In this document: one piece after another, positions 32,786-40,994 of the stretch | How positions within the stretch are numbered: the stretch's first letter is position 1 | Layout: each line of letters starts with the position of its first letter | The notes under the pieces: model-generated | Databases searched by the model: none | Told to the model about the DNA's origin: nothing | The model's input: the letters and a program-made list of their open reading frames with translations, nothing else | NCBI RefSeq assembly: GCF_003851545.1 | Contig: NZ_BHVX01000001.1 | Coordinates: forward strand, 372,001-436,000 | Direction of reading: 5' to 3' | Length of the DNA: 64,000 bases | Source of the DNA: Ralstonia sp. SET104 | GTDB taxonomy: Bacteria > Pseudomonadota > Gammaproteobacteria > Burkholderiales > Burkholderiaceae | Position numbers and translations under genes: made by a program

Positions 32786-34129
32786 TCAGGCGCGGCCGGC
32801 AGTGCGCACGACGGATGCTGGCACGTGCTCCTCTTCCGTGCCGTTGAGCAGCAGGTTCAGCCCCACCGACACCAGGCAGGCGATCACCACCCCGCTGTGC
32901 AGGAACGGTTGCGACCAGTCGGGCATCTGCTTGAGCAGCGCCGGGGCGAGCACCGGCACCAGCGCGGCAGCAATCGTGAAGCCCACGATCAGCACGTTGT
33001 AGCGGTTCTCTTCGTAGTCCACGCGGGCGAGCGTCTGGATGCCCGCGGCGGCCACCACACCAAACATGGCGATGCCGGCGCCGCCCAGTGCAGCCGGTGG
33101 CGTGGTGGCAATCACGGCGCCTGCCTTGGGTACCAGTGCAACCAGGCACATCAGTACGCCGCTCACGGCCACCACCCAGCGGCTGCGCACGCCGGTGAGC
33201 ACCACCAGCCCAACGTTCTCCATGAAGGCGATGAACGGGAAGGCCGCGAACATGCCGGCAATGGCACTGGCCAAGCCGTTGGCGCGCAGGCCGTTGATGG
33301 CTTCTTCCTCGTGGATGGGCTTCTCGACAATATCGCCGATGGCCAGGAACAGGCCCATCGATTCCACCATTTGCACGATCATCACCACGATCATGGTCAG
33401 CGCCGGCACCAGGGCAAAGATGGGCATCCCGAAGTGGAACGGCACCGGCAGCGTTGCCCAGGGGGCTTCTGCCACGCCATGAAAGCTGCCCATGCCCAGC
33501 GCGTAGCCAAGCAGCGAGCCGACGATCATGCCGATCAGCACGGCAAGGTTGCGCAACAGCGGGCTGCCGAAACGGTTGATGAGAAGGATGGTGAGCACCA
33601 CGACGACGGCCACCGTCAGGTACAGCGGCGCACCGAAGTTGGGGGCATTGCGCCCGCCGCCCACCCAGTCATAAGCAACCGGAAAGAGCTGCAGGCCGAT
33701 GACGGTCACGATGCAGCCCGTGACCACCGGTGGAAAAAATCGCCGCAGCCGCCCCACCAGCGGTGCGGCGAGCAGCGTAAACAGGCCGGCCGTAATGACC
33801 GCACCGCACACGCCCGCGAAACCTACGGCAGGGTTGGTGCCGATGGCAATCACCGGCCCCACGCTGCTGAACGCGACCCCTTGCAGGATCGGCAACCGTA
33901 CCCCGAACTTCCAGAACCCGATGGTCTGCAACAGTGTGGCGATGCCCGAGCAGAACAACGTGGTGCTGATGAGGACAATGGTGTCCGCCTGCGACATCTT
34001 GAGCGCCGATGCAATGATCAGCGGCACCGCGATGGCGCCGATGTACGACACCGCCATATGCTGCAAGCCCAACGTCAACATCTGTCGGGTCGAGAGAATC
34101 TGGTCGACCGGGTGTACGGCTGTTGTCAT
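32786..34129 (-). CDS. NCS2-family nucleobase:cation symporter
   Basis: A 447-residue inner-membrane permease of the nucleobase-cation symporter-2 (uracil/xanthine) family with about 14 hydrophobic segments. LGLQHMAVSYIGAIAVPLI in TM1 and ENVGLVVLTGVRSRW match the NCS2 signature (family QNxGxxxxTxxxSR; the first Gln is Glu here). ATG at 34129 has AAAGGAGA about 6 nt upstream. The last two genes of the operon pair this permease with an oxoguanine-deaminase-like enzyme, which suggests a purine-like or other N-heteroaromatic substrate. Exact ligand unknown. Confidence 0.9.
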   Translation of the reverse strand: MTTAVHPVDQILSTRQMLTLGLQHMAVSYIGAIAVPLIIASALKMSQADTIVLISTTLFCSGIATLLQTIGFWKFGVRLPILQGVAFSSVGPVIAIGTNPAVGFAGVCGAVITAGLFTLLAAPLVGRLRRFFPPVVTGCIVTVIGLQLFPVAYDWVGGGRNAPNFGAPLYLTVAVVVVLTILLINRFGSPLLRNLAVLIGMIVGSLLGYALGMGSFHGVAEAPWATLPVPFHFGMPIFALVPALTMIVVMIVQMVESMGLFLAIGDIVEKPIHEEEAINGLRANGLASAIAGMFAAFPFIAFMENVGLVVLTGVRSRWVVAVSGVLMCLVALVPKAGAVIATTPPAALGGAGIAMFGVVAAAGIQTLARVDYEENRYNVLIVGFTIAAALVPVLAPALLKQMPDWSQPFLHSGVVIACLVSVGLNLLLNGTEEEHVPASVVRTAGRA

Positions 34130-34203
34130 GGTTGTCTCCTTTCGTTGTCATGCCCGGGGCGTGCCATGGGCCGCCCACAGGTCAGGGGGATGTCATGGCA
34201 TGC

Positions 34204-35298
34204 TCACGCCGCCAGACACGCGTTGAAACCGTCCTGCAGGGCTGCGCGATCGAGGTGGCGGCCGATGAAGACGATCTTGCTGCTGCGCGCTTCACTGCCC
34301 CAGGGCTGTGTTGCGCGAAAGTCAATGAGGCTGTGCACGCCCTGCAGCACATAGCGCTGCGCCTGGCCCTGCACGGCCAGGATGCCCTTCATGCGGTACA
34401 GCGTTTCGGCCTGTTCGGTGCGCAGGGTTTCGATCCAGGTGTGAAAGCGGGCGAGGTCCACGTCGGCCGGCACATCAAAGCCCACGGAGCTGACGCTCGG
34501 ATCGTGCTGGTGGTCGGGCTCATGTTCATGTTCATGCGCGTGGGCGTGGTCATTGCCGTGAGCATGATCATGATCGTGATGCTCGCCATGGCCAGCATCC
34601 GCGCCGATCTCCAGCAGCTTCTGCGTGGCCTCGAATGCGCCCACGCCGATGATCTTGTTCAGGTCGATCTCGGCATAGCTGGAGGTGACGATGCCGGCCG
34701 TGGCGTTCAGCCCGCGGATGCGCCCGCGCAGTGCGGCAACGGCATCGTCGTCCACCAGATCCACCTTGTTGATGACGATGCGGTCTGCGCAGACGATCTG
34801 ATCGACGGCCTGATTGTCGACGCCGTCCAGCTGCAGGTCGTCCAGGTGTGCGCAGATGTGCTTGGCATCGACCATGGTGACGATGGCATCCAGCTCCACA
34901 TGCTCAGCAATCGGGTCGTCGATGAAGAACGACTGCGCGACCGGATACGGATCGGCCAGGCCGCTGGTTTCCACCAGGATGTGGTCGAGCCGCTCCGGGC
35001 GTGCCACGAGCTGGCGCACGATGCGCACGAGGTCTTCGCGCACTTCGGCTGTACAGCACACGCAGCCGTTGACCATCTCGTAGATCTCTTCGTTCTCAGA
35101 GGCCATCACCAGGCCGCCGTCGATACCGACCTCGCCGAATTCGTTTTCGATCACGGCGATCTTGCGCCCGTGGTTCTCACGCAGGATGAAGTTGAGCAGC
35201 GTGGTTTTGCCTGCGCCCAGGAAGCCGGTCAGGATGGTGACCGGGATCTTGGTGTTCGGGCCGGGCAAATGGGCGTGCAGGTTTGCGTGCGAGGTCAT
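34204..35298 (-). CDS. CobW-family (COG0523) metal-trafficking GTPase with His-rich loop
   Basis: A 364-residue G3E P-loop GTPase. P-loop GFLGAGKT (25-32), metal-binding CVCC (79-82, family CxCC), ETSGLADP and NKVD are all present, then the C-terminal CobW domain. A long His/Asp/Glu stretch (about residues 226-258, many HDH and HEH repeats) precedes that domain and is likely a metal-storage loop. Such proteins deliver Zn or Co to target enzymes. The gene overlaps the UbiX gene by 4 bp and lies within an operon encoding three amidohydrolases, so metallation of those enzymes is a reasonable inference. Confidence 0.9.
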   Translation of the reverse strand: MTSHANLHAHLPGPNTKIPVTILTGFLGAGKTTLLNFILRENHGRKIAVIENEFGEVGIDGGLVMASENEEIYEMVNGCVCCTAEVREDLVRIVRQLVARPERLDHILVETSGLADPYPVAQSFFIDDPIAEHVELDAIVTMVDAKHICAHLDDLQLDGVDNQAVDQIVCADRIVINKVDLVDDDAVAALRGRIRGLNATAGIVTSSYAEIDLNKIIGVGAFEATQKLLEIGADAGHGEHHDHDHAHGNDHAHAHEHEHEPDHQHDPSVSSVGFDVPADVDLARFHTWIETLRTEQAETLYRMKGILAVQGQAQRYVLQGVHSLIDFRATQPWGSEARSSKIVFIGRHLDRAALQDGFNACLAA

Positions 35299-35945
35299 GC
35301 GATCTCCTTGTCAATCGTGGGTGGGGTACGGACTAAGGTTGGTAAGGCGTGTTCGCCCCAGCGCAGGGCGGTGCCGGCATCGAGCCCGAAAAGGTCGAGT
35401 ACGCGGCCGAGGGTGTGGTCGATCATGTCGTCCAACGTATTGGGGCGCGCATAGAAGGCCGGCACCGGCGGGGCGACGATGGCGCCCATCTCCGTGACGG
35501 CCTGCATGTTGCGCAGATGTGCCAGCGTGAATGGCGTCTCGCGCGCCATCAGAACCAGCGGGCGGCGCTCCTTGAGCGTGACGTCCGCCGCGCGTGTGAG
35601 CAGCGTCGACGAAACGCCGGTGGCGATCTCCGCCAGCGATTTCATCGAGCACGGCGCCACGATCATGCCGAGCGCGCGAAACGATCCGCTGGCAATGCCG
35701 GCGGCCATGTCGTCTGCACGGTGGTAGTGCGTAGCGCGGCCGATCACGTCGGCCAGCTTGTACGGCGTTTCGTGCGTCATCGTCAGCAGGGCAGACCGTG
35801 TGACGACGAGGTGCGTCTCCACCTCCAGCGCCCGCAGCAGTTCCAGCAGGCGCACGCCGTAGATGAAGCCCGATGCGCCGCTGATGCCGACCACCATGCG
35901 CGGGGGCGTCACAGGTCGAAGCTGCTGAACGTGGCGCGCATTCAT
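35295..35945 (-). CDS. UbiX-like flavin prenyltransferase
   Basis: A 216-residue protein of the UbiX/Pad1 family that makes prenylated FMN from FMN and dimethylallyl phosphate for UbiD enzymes. Core segments: VVGISGASGFIYGVRLLELL (phosphate/flavin loop), VTRSALLTM, GSFRALGMIVAPCSMKSLAEIATG, and RRPLVLMARETPFTLAHLRNM. ATG at 35945 overlaps the UbiD stop by 4 bp, and its own stop overlaps the CobW start by 4 bp, giving tight coupling. The pairing with the adjacent UbiD supports a dedicated cofactor supply rather than ubiquinone synthesis. Confidence 0.92.
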   Translation of the reverse strand: MNARHVQQLRPVTPPRMVVGISGASGFIYGVRLLELLRALEVETHLVVTRSALLTMTHETPYKLADVIGRATHYHRADDMAAGIASGSFRALGMIVAPCSMKSLAEIATGVSSTLLTRAADVTLKERRPLVLMARETPFTLAHLRNMQAVTEMGAIVAPPVPAFYARPNTLDDMIDHTLGRVLDLFGLDAGTALRWGEHALPTLVRTPPTIDKEIA

Positions 35946-37333
35946 GACTGCACTCCGGCTTTGACGAGAATCTCGCTTGCCCGCGCAATGACCGCCGGAT
36001 CGATGCGCGCGCGGATGCCCTCGAAGCTGGCGCCGCGTGTGGCGTCGATACCCATGCGCGAGGTGGTGCCGTGCACCGACGACGATGGATCGAGCGGGCT
36101 GCCCGGCAGGCCATCGATCATGAACAGATCCTGATGCGGCTGAAAATGCGTGGCCATGGCCCACAGCACCTGTTCGTCCTGCTGCAGATCGATGTCTGAG
36201 TCCACGGCAATCACGGTCTTGAGGTATGGGTCCCAGCCGAGCAGGGCCAGCATGATCTGACGTGCCTCGCCGTCGCGCGTGGGGTTGAGCGCCACGTAGC
36301 AGTGGAAGTGCGTGCCCGAGTTGGGGTAGTGCAGCGCCGTGACCGATGGGAAGCGCGCCTTGAGCTTCTCGCTCATCTCGGCTTCGCGCGGCAGGCGGGC
36401 CAACGTGAGGTGCTCGGCGTACTGGCCGCCCACCACGTCGACCAGCCACGCATCGCGCCGGCGCATCAGCGAATCGATGCGCAGCACGTTGTTAGTGGAG
36501 CGATCCGACGAATAGCCGGTGAACTCGCCGAACGGGCCTTCTTCCGCATAGGCTGCCGGGTCGATGGTGCCTTCCAGCACGAACTCCGCCGCCGCCGGCA
36601 CGCCGATGCCGTAGCGCGGCGTGCGGACGATATCGAGCGGCGCGCCCAGCAGGCCCCCGGCCACGGCACGCTCATCGGCGCCGAAGGGCAGGCGCGCGGC
36701 GGCGGCCAGCATGAACAGCGGATGCGCGCCCACCACCATGGCCACGCGCAGCACGTCGCCACGCTCGCGTGCGGTCTGCAGCATGCGCCACAAGTGCCCG
36801 CGCGAGTGCAGGCTGGTGGCCAGCGCATTGCGTGCGTGGCGCATCGAGCGGTGATAGCTCATGTTCGACACGCCTGTCACCGGGTCCTCAGCCACGATGA
36901 TGGCGTTGGTGATGTAGGGTGCGCGGTCGCTCTCGAAATGCTTGATCATCGGCAGCAGTGCAACGTCCACCGCATCGCCCTCGATCACCTCGTCGGTGAT
37001 GGGCCCTTGCGAAACGACACGCGGTGCGATGGGGGCATTGGCACGCGCCTGAAAGGCGTCGTGCAGTTGCGGCGGCGACACGTCAAACAACCGTGCCAAC
37101 CGTGTGCGCGAGGCAAAGACATTGGTGACCAGTGGCACCTGCAGGCCGCTGACCTGCTCGCAGACCAGCATGGGGTTGCGGTTGCGCGCAGCAAGCTGAT
37201 CGATGACGGCCGTGACATCCTGATCGGCGCAGATGCCGTTGTGCAGGGTCAGCACATCTTCCGGATACAGCTCGCGATAGAGATTGGCGAAGACGTGGAA
37301 ATCCTGGCCTTCGCCAAGCCGGGTCATGCTCAT
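35942..37333 (-). CDS. UbiD-family prenyl-FMN-dependent (de)carboxylase
   Basis: A 463-residue UbiD-fold enzyme. Start at 37333, where GAGG lies 6 nt upstream; an upstream Met at 37396 is less likely. Family segments seen: NMSYHRSMRHARNALAT (metal/prFMN region), VVGAHPLFMLAAAARLP, EFVLEGTIDP, EEGPFGEFTGYSSDRS (catalytic Glu region), and TVIAVDSDIDL. UbiD enzymes reversibly decarboxylate aromatic, heteroaromatic and alpha,beta-unsaturated acids. The neighbours (two ACMSD-like amidohydrolases, NCS2 permease, deaminase, molybdenum hydroxylase) argue for a catabolic aromatic or N-heteroaromatic acid, not ubiquinone biosynthesis. Specific substrate not determinable. Confidence 0.92.
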   Translation of the reverse strand: MSMTRLGEGQDFHVFANLYRELYPEDVLTLHNGICADQDVTAVIDQLAARNRNPMLVCEQVSGLQVPLVTNVFASRTRLARLFDVSPPQLHDAFQARANAPIAPRVVSQGPITDEVIEGDAVDVALLPMIKHFESDRAPYITNAIIVAEDPVTGVSNMSYHRSMRHARNALATSLHSRGHLWRMLQTARERGDVLRVAMVVGAHPLFMLAAAARLPFGADERAVAGGLLGAPLDIVRTPRYGIGVPAAAEFVLEGTIDPAAYAEEGPFGEFTGYSSDRSTNNVLRIDSLMRRRDAWLVDVVGGQYAEHLTLARLPREAEMSEKLKARFPSVTALHYPNSGTHFHCYVALNPTRDGEARQIMLALLGWDPYLKTVIAVDSDIDLQQDEQVLWAMATHFQPHQDLFMIDGLPGSPLDPSSSVHGTTSRMGIDATRGASFEGIRARIDPAVIARASEILVKAGVQS

Positions 37334-37396
37334 GGCACACCTCGCTAGAGGCGGGCGCCCAACACCACAGAGGCGCGGCGCCCGCGGGATCGGCAC

Positions 37397-38320
37397 TCAG
37401 GCCGCTTCTGCTGTCTGGACGTAGGTCGACTTCAGGCGCAGTTCTGCCTCGGCCAAGTCCTTGGGCGGCTTGGTAGGCTCGATGCCGACCAGTCGCGCAA
37501 TGTTGTTGCCCAGATAGTCTTCAAGGTGGTCTTCATCAATGCCCAGCCCTTGCGGCGGCGCCGAGCACAGCACCTCCAGCTCGCGCAGCCACATGCCGGG
37601 CTCGTTGGGCGGCGAATCGGTGCCAAAGACGATCTTGTCGCGCGGCAACTGCTTCGCAAATTCAACGATGCGCGACTGGAAGCACCAGCCCGATTCGCAG
37701 TACACGTTGGGCGTATCCATCGCCATCCAGAACGCCTCGAACGAGTAGTTACCGCCGGTCTGGATACCGAAGTGGCCAATGATGAAGTTCACCATCGGGA
37801 ACTCGCGGATGATCGGGTAGAACATCGTCGGGATGGTGTACGGGCCGTCGCCGGTGTGGATCAGCACCACGATGTTGTACTTGGCGCAAACCTTCATGGC
37901 CGGGCGCAGCCAGTCCAGCGCGCGGTCGGGGCGGTAGCCGTGCATGTTGGCGTGCAGCTTGACCATCTTGAAGCCGTATTCCTTGATGTGGAATTCCAGC
38001 TCCGCCGCGCCGTTCTCTGGGCCCCAGCGCGGGTTGTAGGTGAAGTTGCCGATGAAGCGGTCGGGGTACTTCTGCGTGAGTTCGGCGATGTACGCCATGT
38101 AGTCGCGAATGCCTTCGCGGCCACGGCGGTTGCCGTCGCGGTAGCCGGTGTTGCCCGGCGGCGGTTGGATGAAACCCATGCCGATGCGGCGCGGCTTGCC
38201 GTTGATCATGTAGGGGCCGTCCATCAACTGGATCATGCGCTCGCCGTTGAACGGCGTGCCGGTGTGGCGCCACGCCTCGTCAACGAGGTTGGTCGGGTGC
38301 AGATGGGTATCGATAATCAT
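37397..38320 (-). CDS. ACMSD-like amidohydrolase family 2 protein, intact metal site
   Basis: A 307-residue TIM-barrel metal-dependent hydrolase/decarboxylase of the amidohydrolase_2 family, which includes ACMSD and gamma-resorcylate decarboxylase. The strand-1 HxH (H6-L-H8 in DTHLHP) is present, together with VLIHTGDG, IIGHFGIQTGG and FGTDSPPNEP, so the usual Zn ligands look complete. It is about 60 percent identical by eye to the next upstream paralogue (38349-39260), which lacks HxH. Second gene of the operon, 28 bp after that paralogue. Substrate unknown; decarboxylation or hydrolysis of a ring product is likely. Confidence 0.88.
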   Translation of the reverse strand: MIIDTHLHPTNLVDEAWRHTGTPFNGERMIQLMDGPYMINGKPRRIGMGFIQPPPGNTGYRDGNRRGREGIRDYMAYIAELTQKYPDRFIGNFTYNPRWGPENGAAELEFHIKEYGFKMVKLHANMHGYRPDRALDWLRPAMKVCAKYNIVVLIHTGDGPYTIPTMFYPIIREFPMVNFIIGHFGIQTGGNYSFEAFWMAMDTPNVYCESGWCFQSRIVEFAKQLPRDKIVFGTDSPPNEPGMWLRELEVLCSAPPQGLGIDEDHLEDYLGNNIARLVGIEPTKPPKDLAEAELRLKSTYVQTAEAA

Positions 38321-38348
38321 GTGTGCGCTCCGTGCGTTCTGCGGTGGC

Positions 38349-39260
38349 TCAGGCGGCAGCCAGCGCGCGCTGCGCTTCGGCTTCGGCCACGGTCTTGGGC
38401 GGACGGGTCGGCTCCAAGCCGATCATGCGGGCGATGTTGTTGCCCAGGTAATCCTCGAGCGTGTCTTCATCGAGGTTCAGACCCTGCGGCGGGTCCATGC
38501 ACAGCACCTCCAGCAGACGCAGCCACATGCCGGGCTCGTTGGGTGGCGTGTCGGTACCGAACAGGATTTTGTGCTTGGGCAGCACCTTGGCAAATTCAAC
38601 AATGCGCGACTGCAGGCACCAGCCCGATTCGCAGTACACGTTGGGCAGCTCCATGGCCCACTGCATCGGCTCGAACACGTACACGCCGCCGGTCTGCACA
38701 CCGAAGTGCGCCATGATGAAATCGACGTTGGGGAAGCGCTTGATCATCGGAATCCATTCCGACGGGATGCTGTAAGGGCCGTCTCCGGTGTGCAGCTTGA
38801 CGGGCACGCCCAGCTCGGCGCATTTCTCAAAGGCCGGCATCACCCAGTCCAGCGCGCGGTCGGGCCGGTAGGCGTGCATGTTGGCCTGCATCTGGACCAT
38901 CTTGAAACCGTGCTCTTTGACGTAGCGCTCGATGGCTTCCACGCCGTTCTGCACGCCGCAGCGCGGGTTGTAGACGAAGCAGCCGATGAAGCGGTCGGGG
39001 TACGTCTGCACCATCTTGAGCGTGTACGCCATGTAGGCGTCGATGGATTCGCGGCCCGAAAGCTCGCCGTCTGTCCACGTATAGATGGTGTTGCCCTGCG
39101 GCGGCTGGATGAAGGCCTTGTCGATACGGCGCGGCTTGCCGTTGATCATGTAGGGGCCGTCCATCATTTCGAGCAGGCGCTCGCCGGTAAAGGGGTCGCC
39201 GTCGTGCCACCACGCGAGGTCCACCAGGTCGGTGGGGTAGCAGCTGATGTCGATGATCAT
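38349..39260 (-). CDS. ACMSD-like amidohydrolase paralogue lacking the HxH metal motif
   Basis: A 303-residue amidohydrolase_2 protein and the first gene of the operon; ATG at 39260 with AGGAG 8 nt upstream. It closely parallels the downstream paralogue (MDGPYMINGKPRRI, YGFKMV versus HGFKMV, NVYCESGWC, LEDYLGNNIARM), but the N-terminal THLHP is replaced by ISCYP, so both HxH histidines are gone. Later candidate ligands (KLHTGDG, AHFGVQTGG, FGTDTPP) remain. It could bind metal differently, be a non-catalytic partner of its paralogue, or have a changed reaction. Confidence 0.87.
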   Translation of the reverse strand: MIIDISCYPTDLVDLAWWHDGDPFTGERLLEMMDGPYMINGKPRRIDKAFIQPPQGNTIYTWTDGELSGRESIDAYMAYTLKMVQTYPDRFIGCFVYNPRCGVQNGVEAIERYVKEHGFKMVQMQANMHAYRPDRALDWVMPAFEKCAELGVPVKLHTGDGPYSIPSEWIPMIKRFPNVDFIMAHFGVQTGGVYVFEPMQWAMELPNVYCESGWCLQSRIVEFAKVLPKHKILFGTDTPPNEPGMWLRLLEVLCMDPPQGLNLDEDTLEDYLGNNIARMIGLEPTRPPKTVAEAEAQRALAAA

Positions 39261-39461
39261 CGTTGGATCTCCTGATGACTGGGAGGAAGCGCGTGATGGC
39301 TTCCCGGTGAGGGCAGGCACGTCCTGCAGCGCGGCGCTCTTTGCTAGGCGTGTGCCTTCCCCTCGCCGGATCGCGTGATGCCGGATGCGTGCTGCTTGGG
39401 GCGCAGTATCGGAGTCAGGGCCGGGGGCCGGCCAATACTATTTGGCGGCGGTCTTGATACG

Positions 39462-39477
39462 TTGCCGATATCGGCAA
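39462..39477. promoter_or_regulatory. Perfect 16-bp palindrome upstream of the UbiD/amidohydrolase operon
   Basis: TTGCCGATATCGGCAA, a perfect palindrome in the 240-bp gap between the LysR gene and the operon start. Length and symmetry suit a LysR-type binding site for the neighbouring regulator. Confidence 0.55.
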
Positions 39478-39500
39478 GTCGGTAGGAAGGCGGCGGGCGC

Positions 39501-40394
39501 TCAGCCGCCCAGCGTGTCGCGCGCGAGTTGTTGCACTGCGTTCACCACCGCCTGTGCGCGCTGGCCCTGGCCGCGTTGCCACACGGCATACAGGTTGTAG
39601 TGCGCCGGGATGGCCACATCGGTCAGTTGCACGAGGCGCCCATGCTGCAGCGCGTCGGCGGCCAGCAGCCCGCGCACCAGCGCCACGCCCACACCGGACT
39701 CAGCCGCGGCAACCATGTTGGCCGCGTTGTCAAAAGCGGCCACCACGGCGGGTTCCAGCGGCTCTTGCGCGGCCGCATCCAGCCAGGGAATCCACGAGCG
39801 CCGCGTGTAGCCCAGCAGCGGCAGTGTCATCACCGCCGAGGGTGCCAGCGGCACCTGTACGCCATGCCGCTCCAGCAGGGCGGGTGCCGCCACGGCGGTG
39901 ACGTGATCGCCGCAGATCAGGGTCAGCTCGCAGTCATCCCATTCGCCATAGCCGTAGCGCAGCGACACATCCACACGCTCGAACGAGGGCCGCTCGCCGC
40001 GCGTGGTGGACAGGAACATCACCTGATACCCCGGCAGTGCCCCCAGCAACTGCGGCAGCCGCGCGTTGAGCCAGCCCTGTGCCAGTTCGCTGTCAACGTC
40101 GACGATGAGCGTTTGCGGCACGTGCCGGTTGCGCACGGAAGACAGTGCCCGGTCCACCTGCCCGAAGCCATCCGTGAGCATGCTGGCGAAGAGCTGGCCG
40201 GCGTCTGTCAGCACGATGCCGCCGGCCTCGCGCACGAACAGCGGCTGGCCGATGAACTCCTCCAGCGAGCGAATCTGCTGGCTGATGGCGCTGTGCGTCA
40301 GGTCCAGTTGCTGCGCGGCCTTGGTAAAGCTGCCGGTGCGTGCAGCCTGCAGGAAGGCATGCATCGACTGGATCGACGGATAACGCTTGTACAT
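39501..40394 (-). CDS. LysR-family transcriptional regulator, GcvA-like
   Basis: A 297-residue LTTR. The N-terminal HTH ([43 protein letters not shown]) is canonical, and a periplasmic-binding-like effector domain follows from about residue 90. The ligand domain contains [13 protein letters not shown], reminiscent of GcvA-type regulators. It sits between the seven-gene operon (same strand) and the divergent molybdenum hydroxylase genes, so it probably controls both. Effector presumably the cluster's substrate. Confidence 0.88.
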   Translation of the reverse strand: MYKRYPSIQSMHAFLQAARTGSFTKAAQQLDLTHSAISQQIRSLEEFIGQPLFVREAGGIVLTDAGQLFASMLTDGFGQVDRALSSVRNRHVPQTLIVDVDSELAQGWLNARLPQLLGALPGYQVMFLSTTRGERPSFERVDVSLRYGYGEWDDCELTLICGDHVTAVAAPALLERHGVQVPLAPSAVMTLPLLGYTRRSWIPWLDAAAQEPLEPAVVAAFDNAANMVAAAESGVGVALVRGLLAADALQHGRLVQLTDVAIPAHYNLYAVWQRGQGQRAQAVVNAVQQLARDTLGG

Positions 40395-40526
40395 GGCAGC
40401 CCTTACTTACCTGTTAGTTCGACTTACACGGGTTGGCAGAAATCGTCGCTGGCGGGGCACCGGGGCGCGGCTTCATATTGCAGCCAGGAGCGGCCGCACA
40501 AGATGGCCAGGTTTCTGGAGGAAACA

Positions 40527-40994
40527 ATGATGACCGACATTCTGATCAATGGCACCCCCCATGCGCTGCACGATGCCGACGCTGACATGCCCCTGCTGTG
40601 GGTACTGCGCGACCGGCTCAAGCTGACTGGCACCAAGTTTGGCTGCGGCGGCGGCTTCTGCGGGGCCTGCACGGTCCACCTGGATGGCGCGCCGATCCGC
40701 GCGTGCATCACACCGGCATCGGTCGCTGCCGGGCACAAGATCACCACCATCGAAGGGCTGTCGAAAGACGGCACCCACCCGCTGCAGCGTGCCTGGGTGG
40801 CTGAGGACGTGCCGCAGTGCGGCTACTGTCAGTCGGGGCAGATCATGTCCGCAGCCGCGCTGCTGGCGTCTGGTGGCCCCGTCAATGACGCGGCCATCAC
40901 CCATGCCATGGCCGGCAACATCTGCCGCTGCGGCACCTACGGGCGCATCCGCCAGGCCATCAAGCGCGCCGCTGACGAGCGAGGCAAGGCATGA
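40527..40994 (+). CDS. Molybdenum hydroxylase [2Fe-2S] small subunit, IorA-like
   Basis: A 155-residue ferredoxin-type subunit. Plant-type [2Fe-2S] ligands C40, C45, C48 and C60, and the second cluster ligands C98, C101, C133 and C135, all match the xanthine-dehydrogenase small-subunit pattern. ATG at 40527 follows GGAGG with a 5-nt gap; an adjacent ATG at 40530 is alternative. Overlaps the large-subunit gene by 4 bp. Similar to isoquinoline 1-oxidoreductase alpha subunits. It passes electrons from the Mo centre to an external acceptor. Confidence 0.92.
   Translation: MMTDILINGTPHALHDADADMPLLWVLRDRLKLTGTKFGCGGGFCGACTVHLDGAPIRACITPASVAAGHKITTIEGLSKDGTHPLQRAWVAEDVPQCGYCQSGQIMSAAALLASGGPVNDAAITHAMAGNICRCGTYGRIRQAIKRAADERGKA

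Noticed and set aside
35946-36449. N-terminal extension of the UbiX frame
   Set aside because: The frame extends far upstream inside the UbiD gene without UbiX homology; ATG at 35945 overlapping the UbiD stop is the real start.
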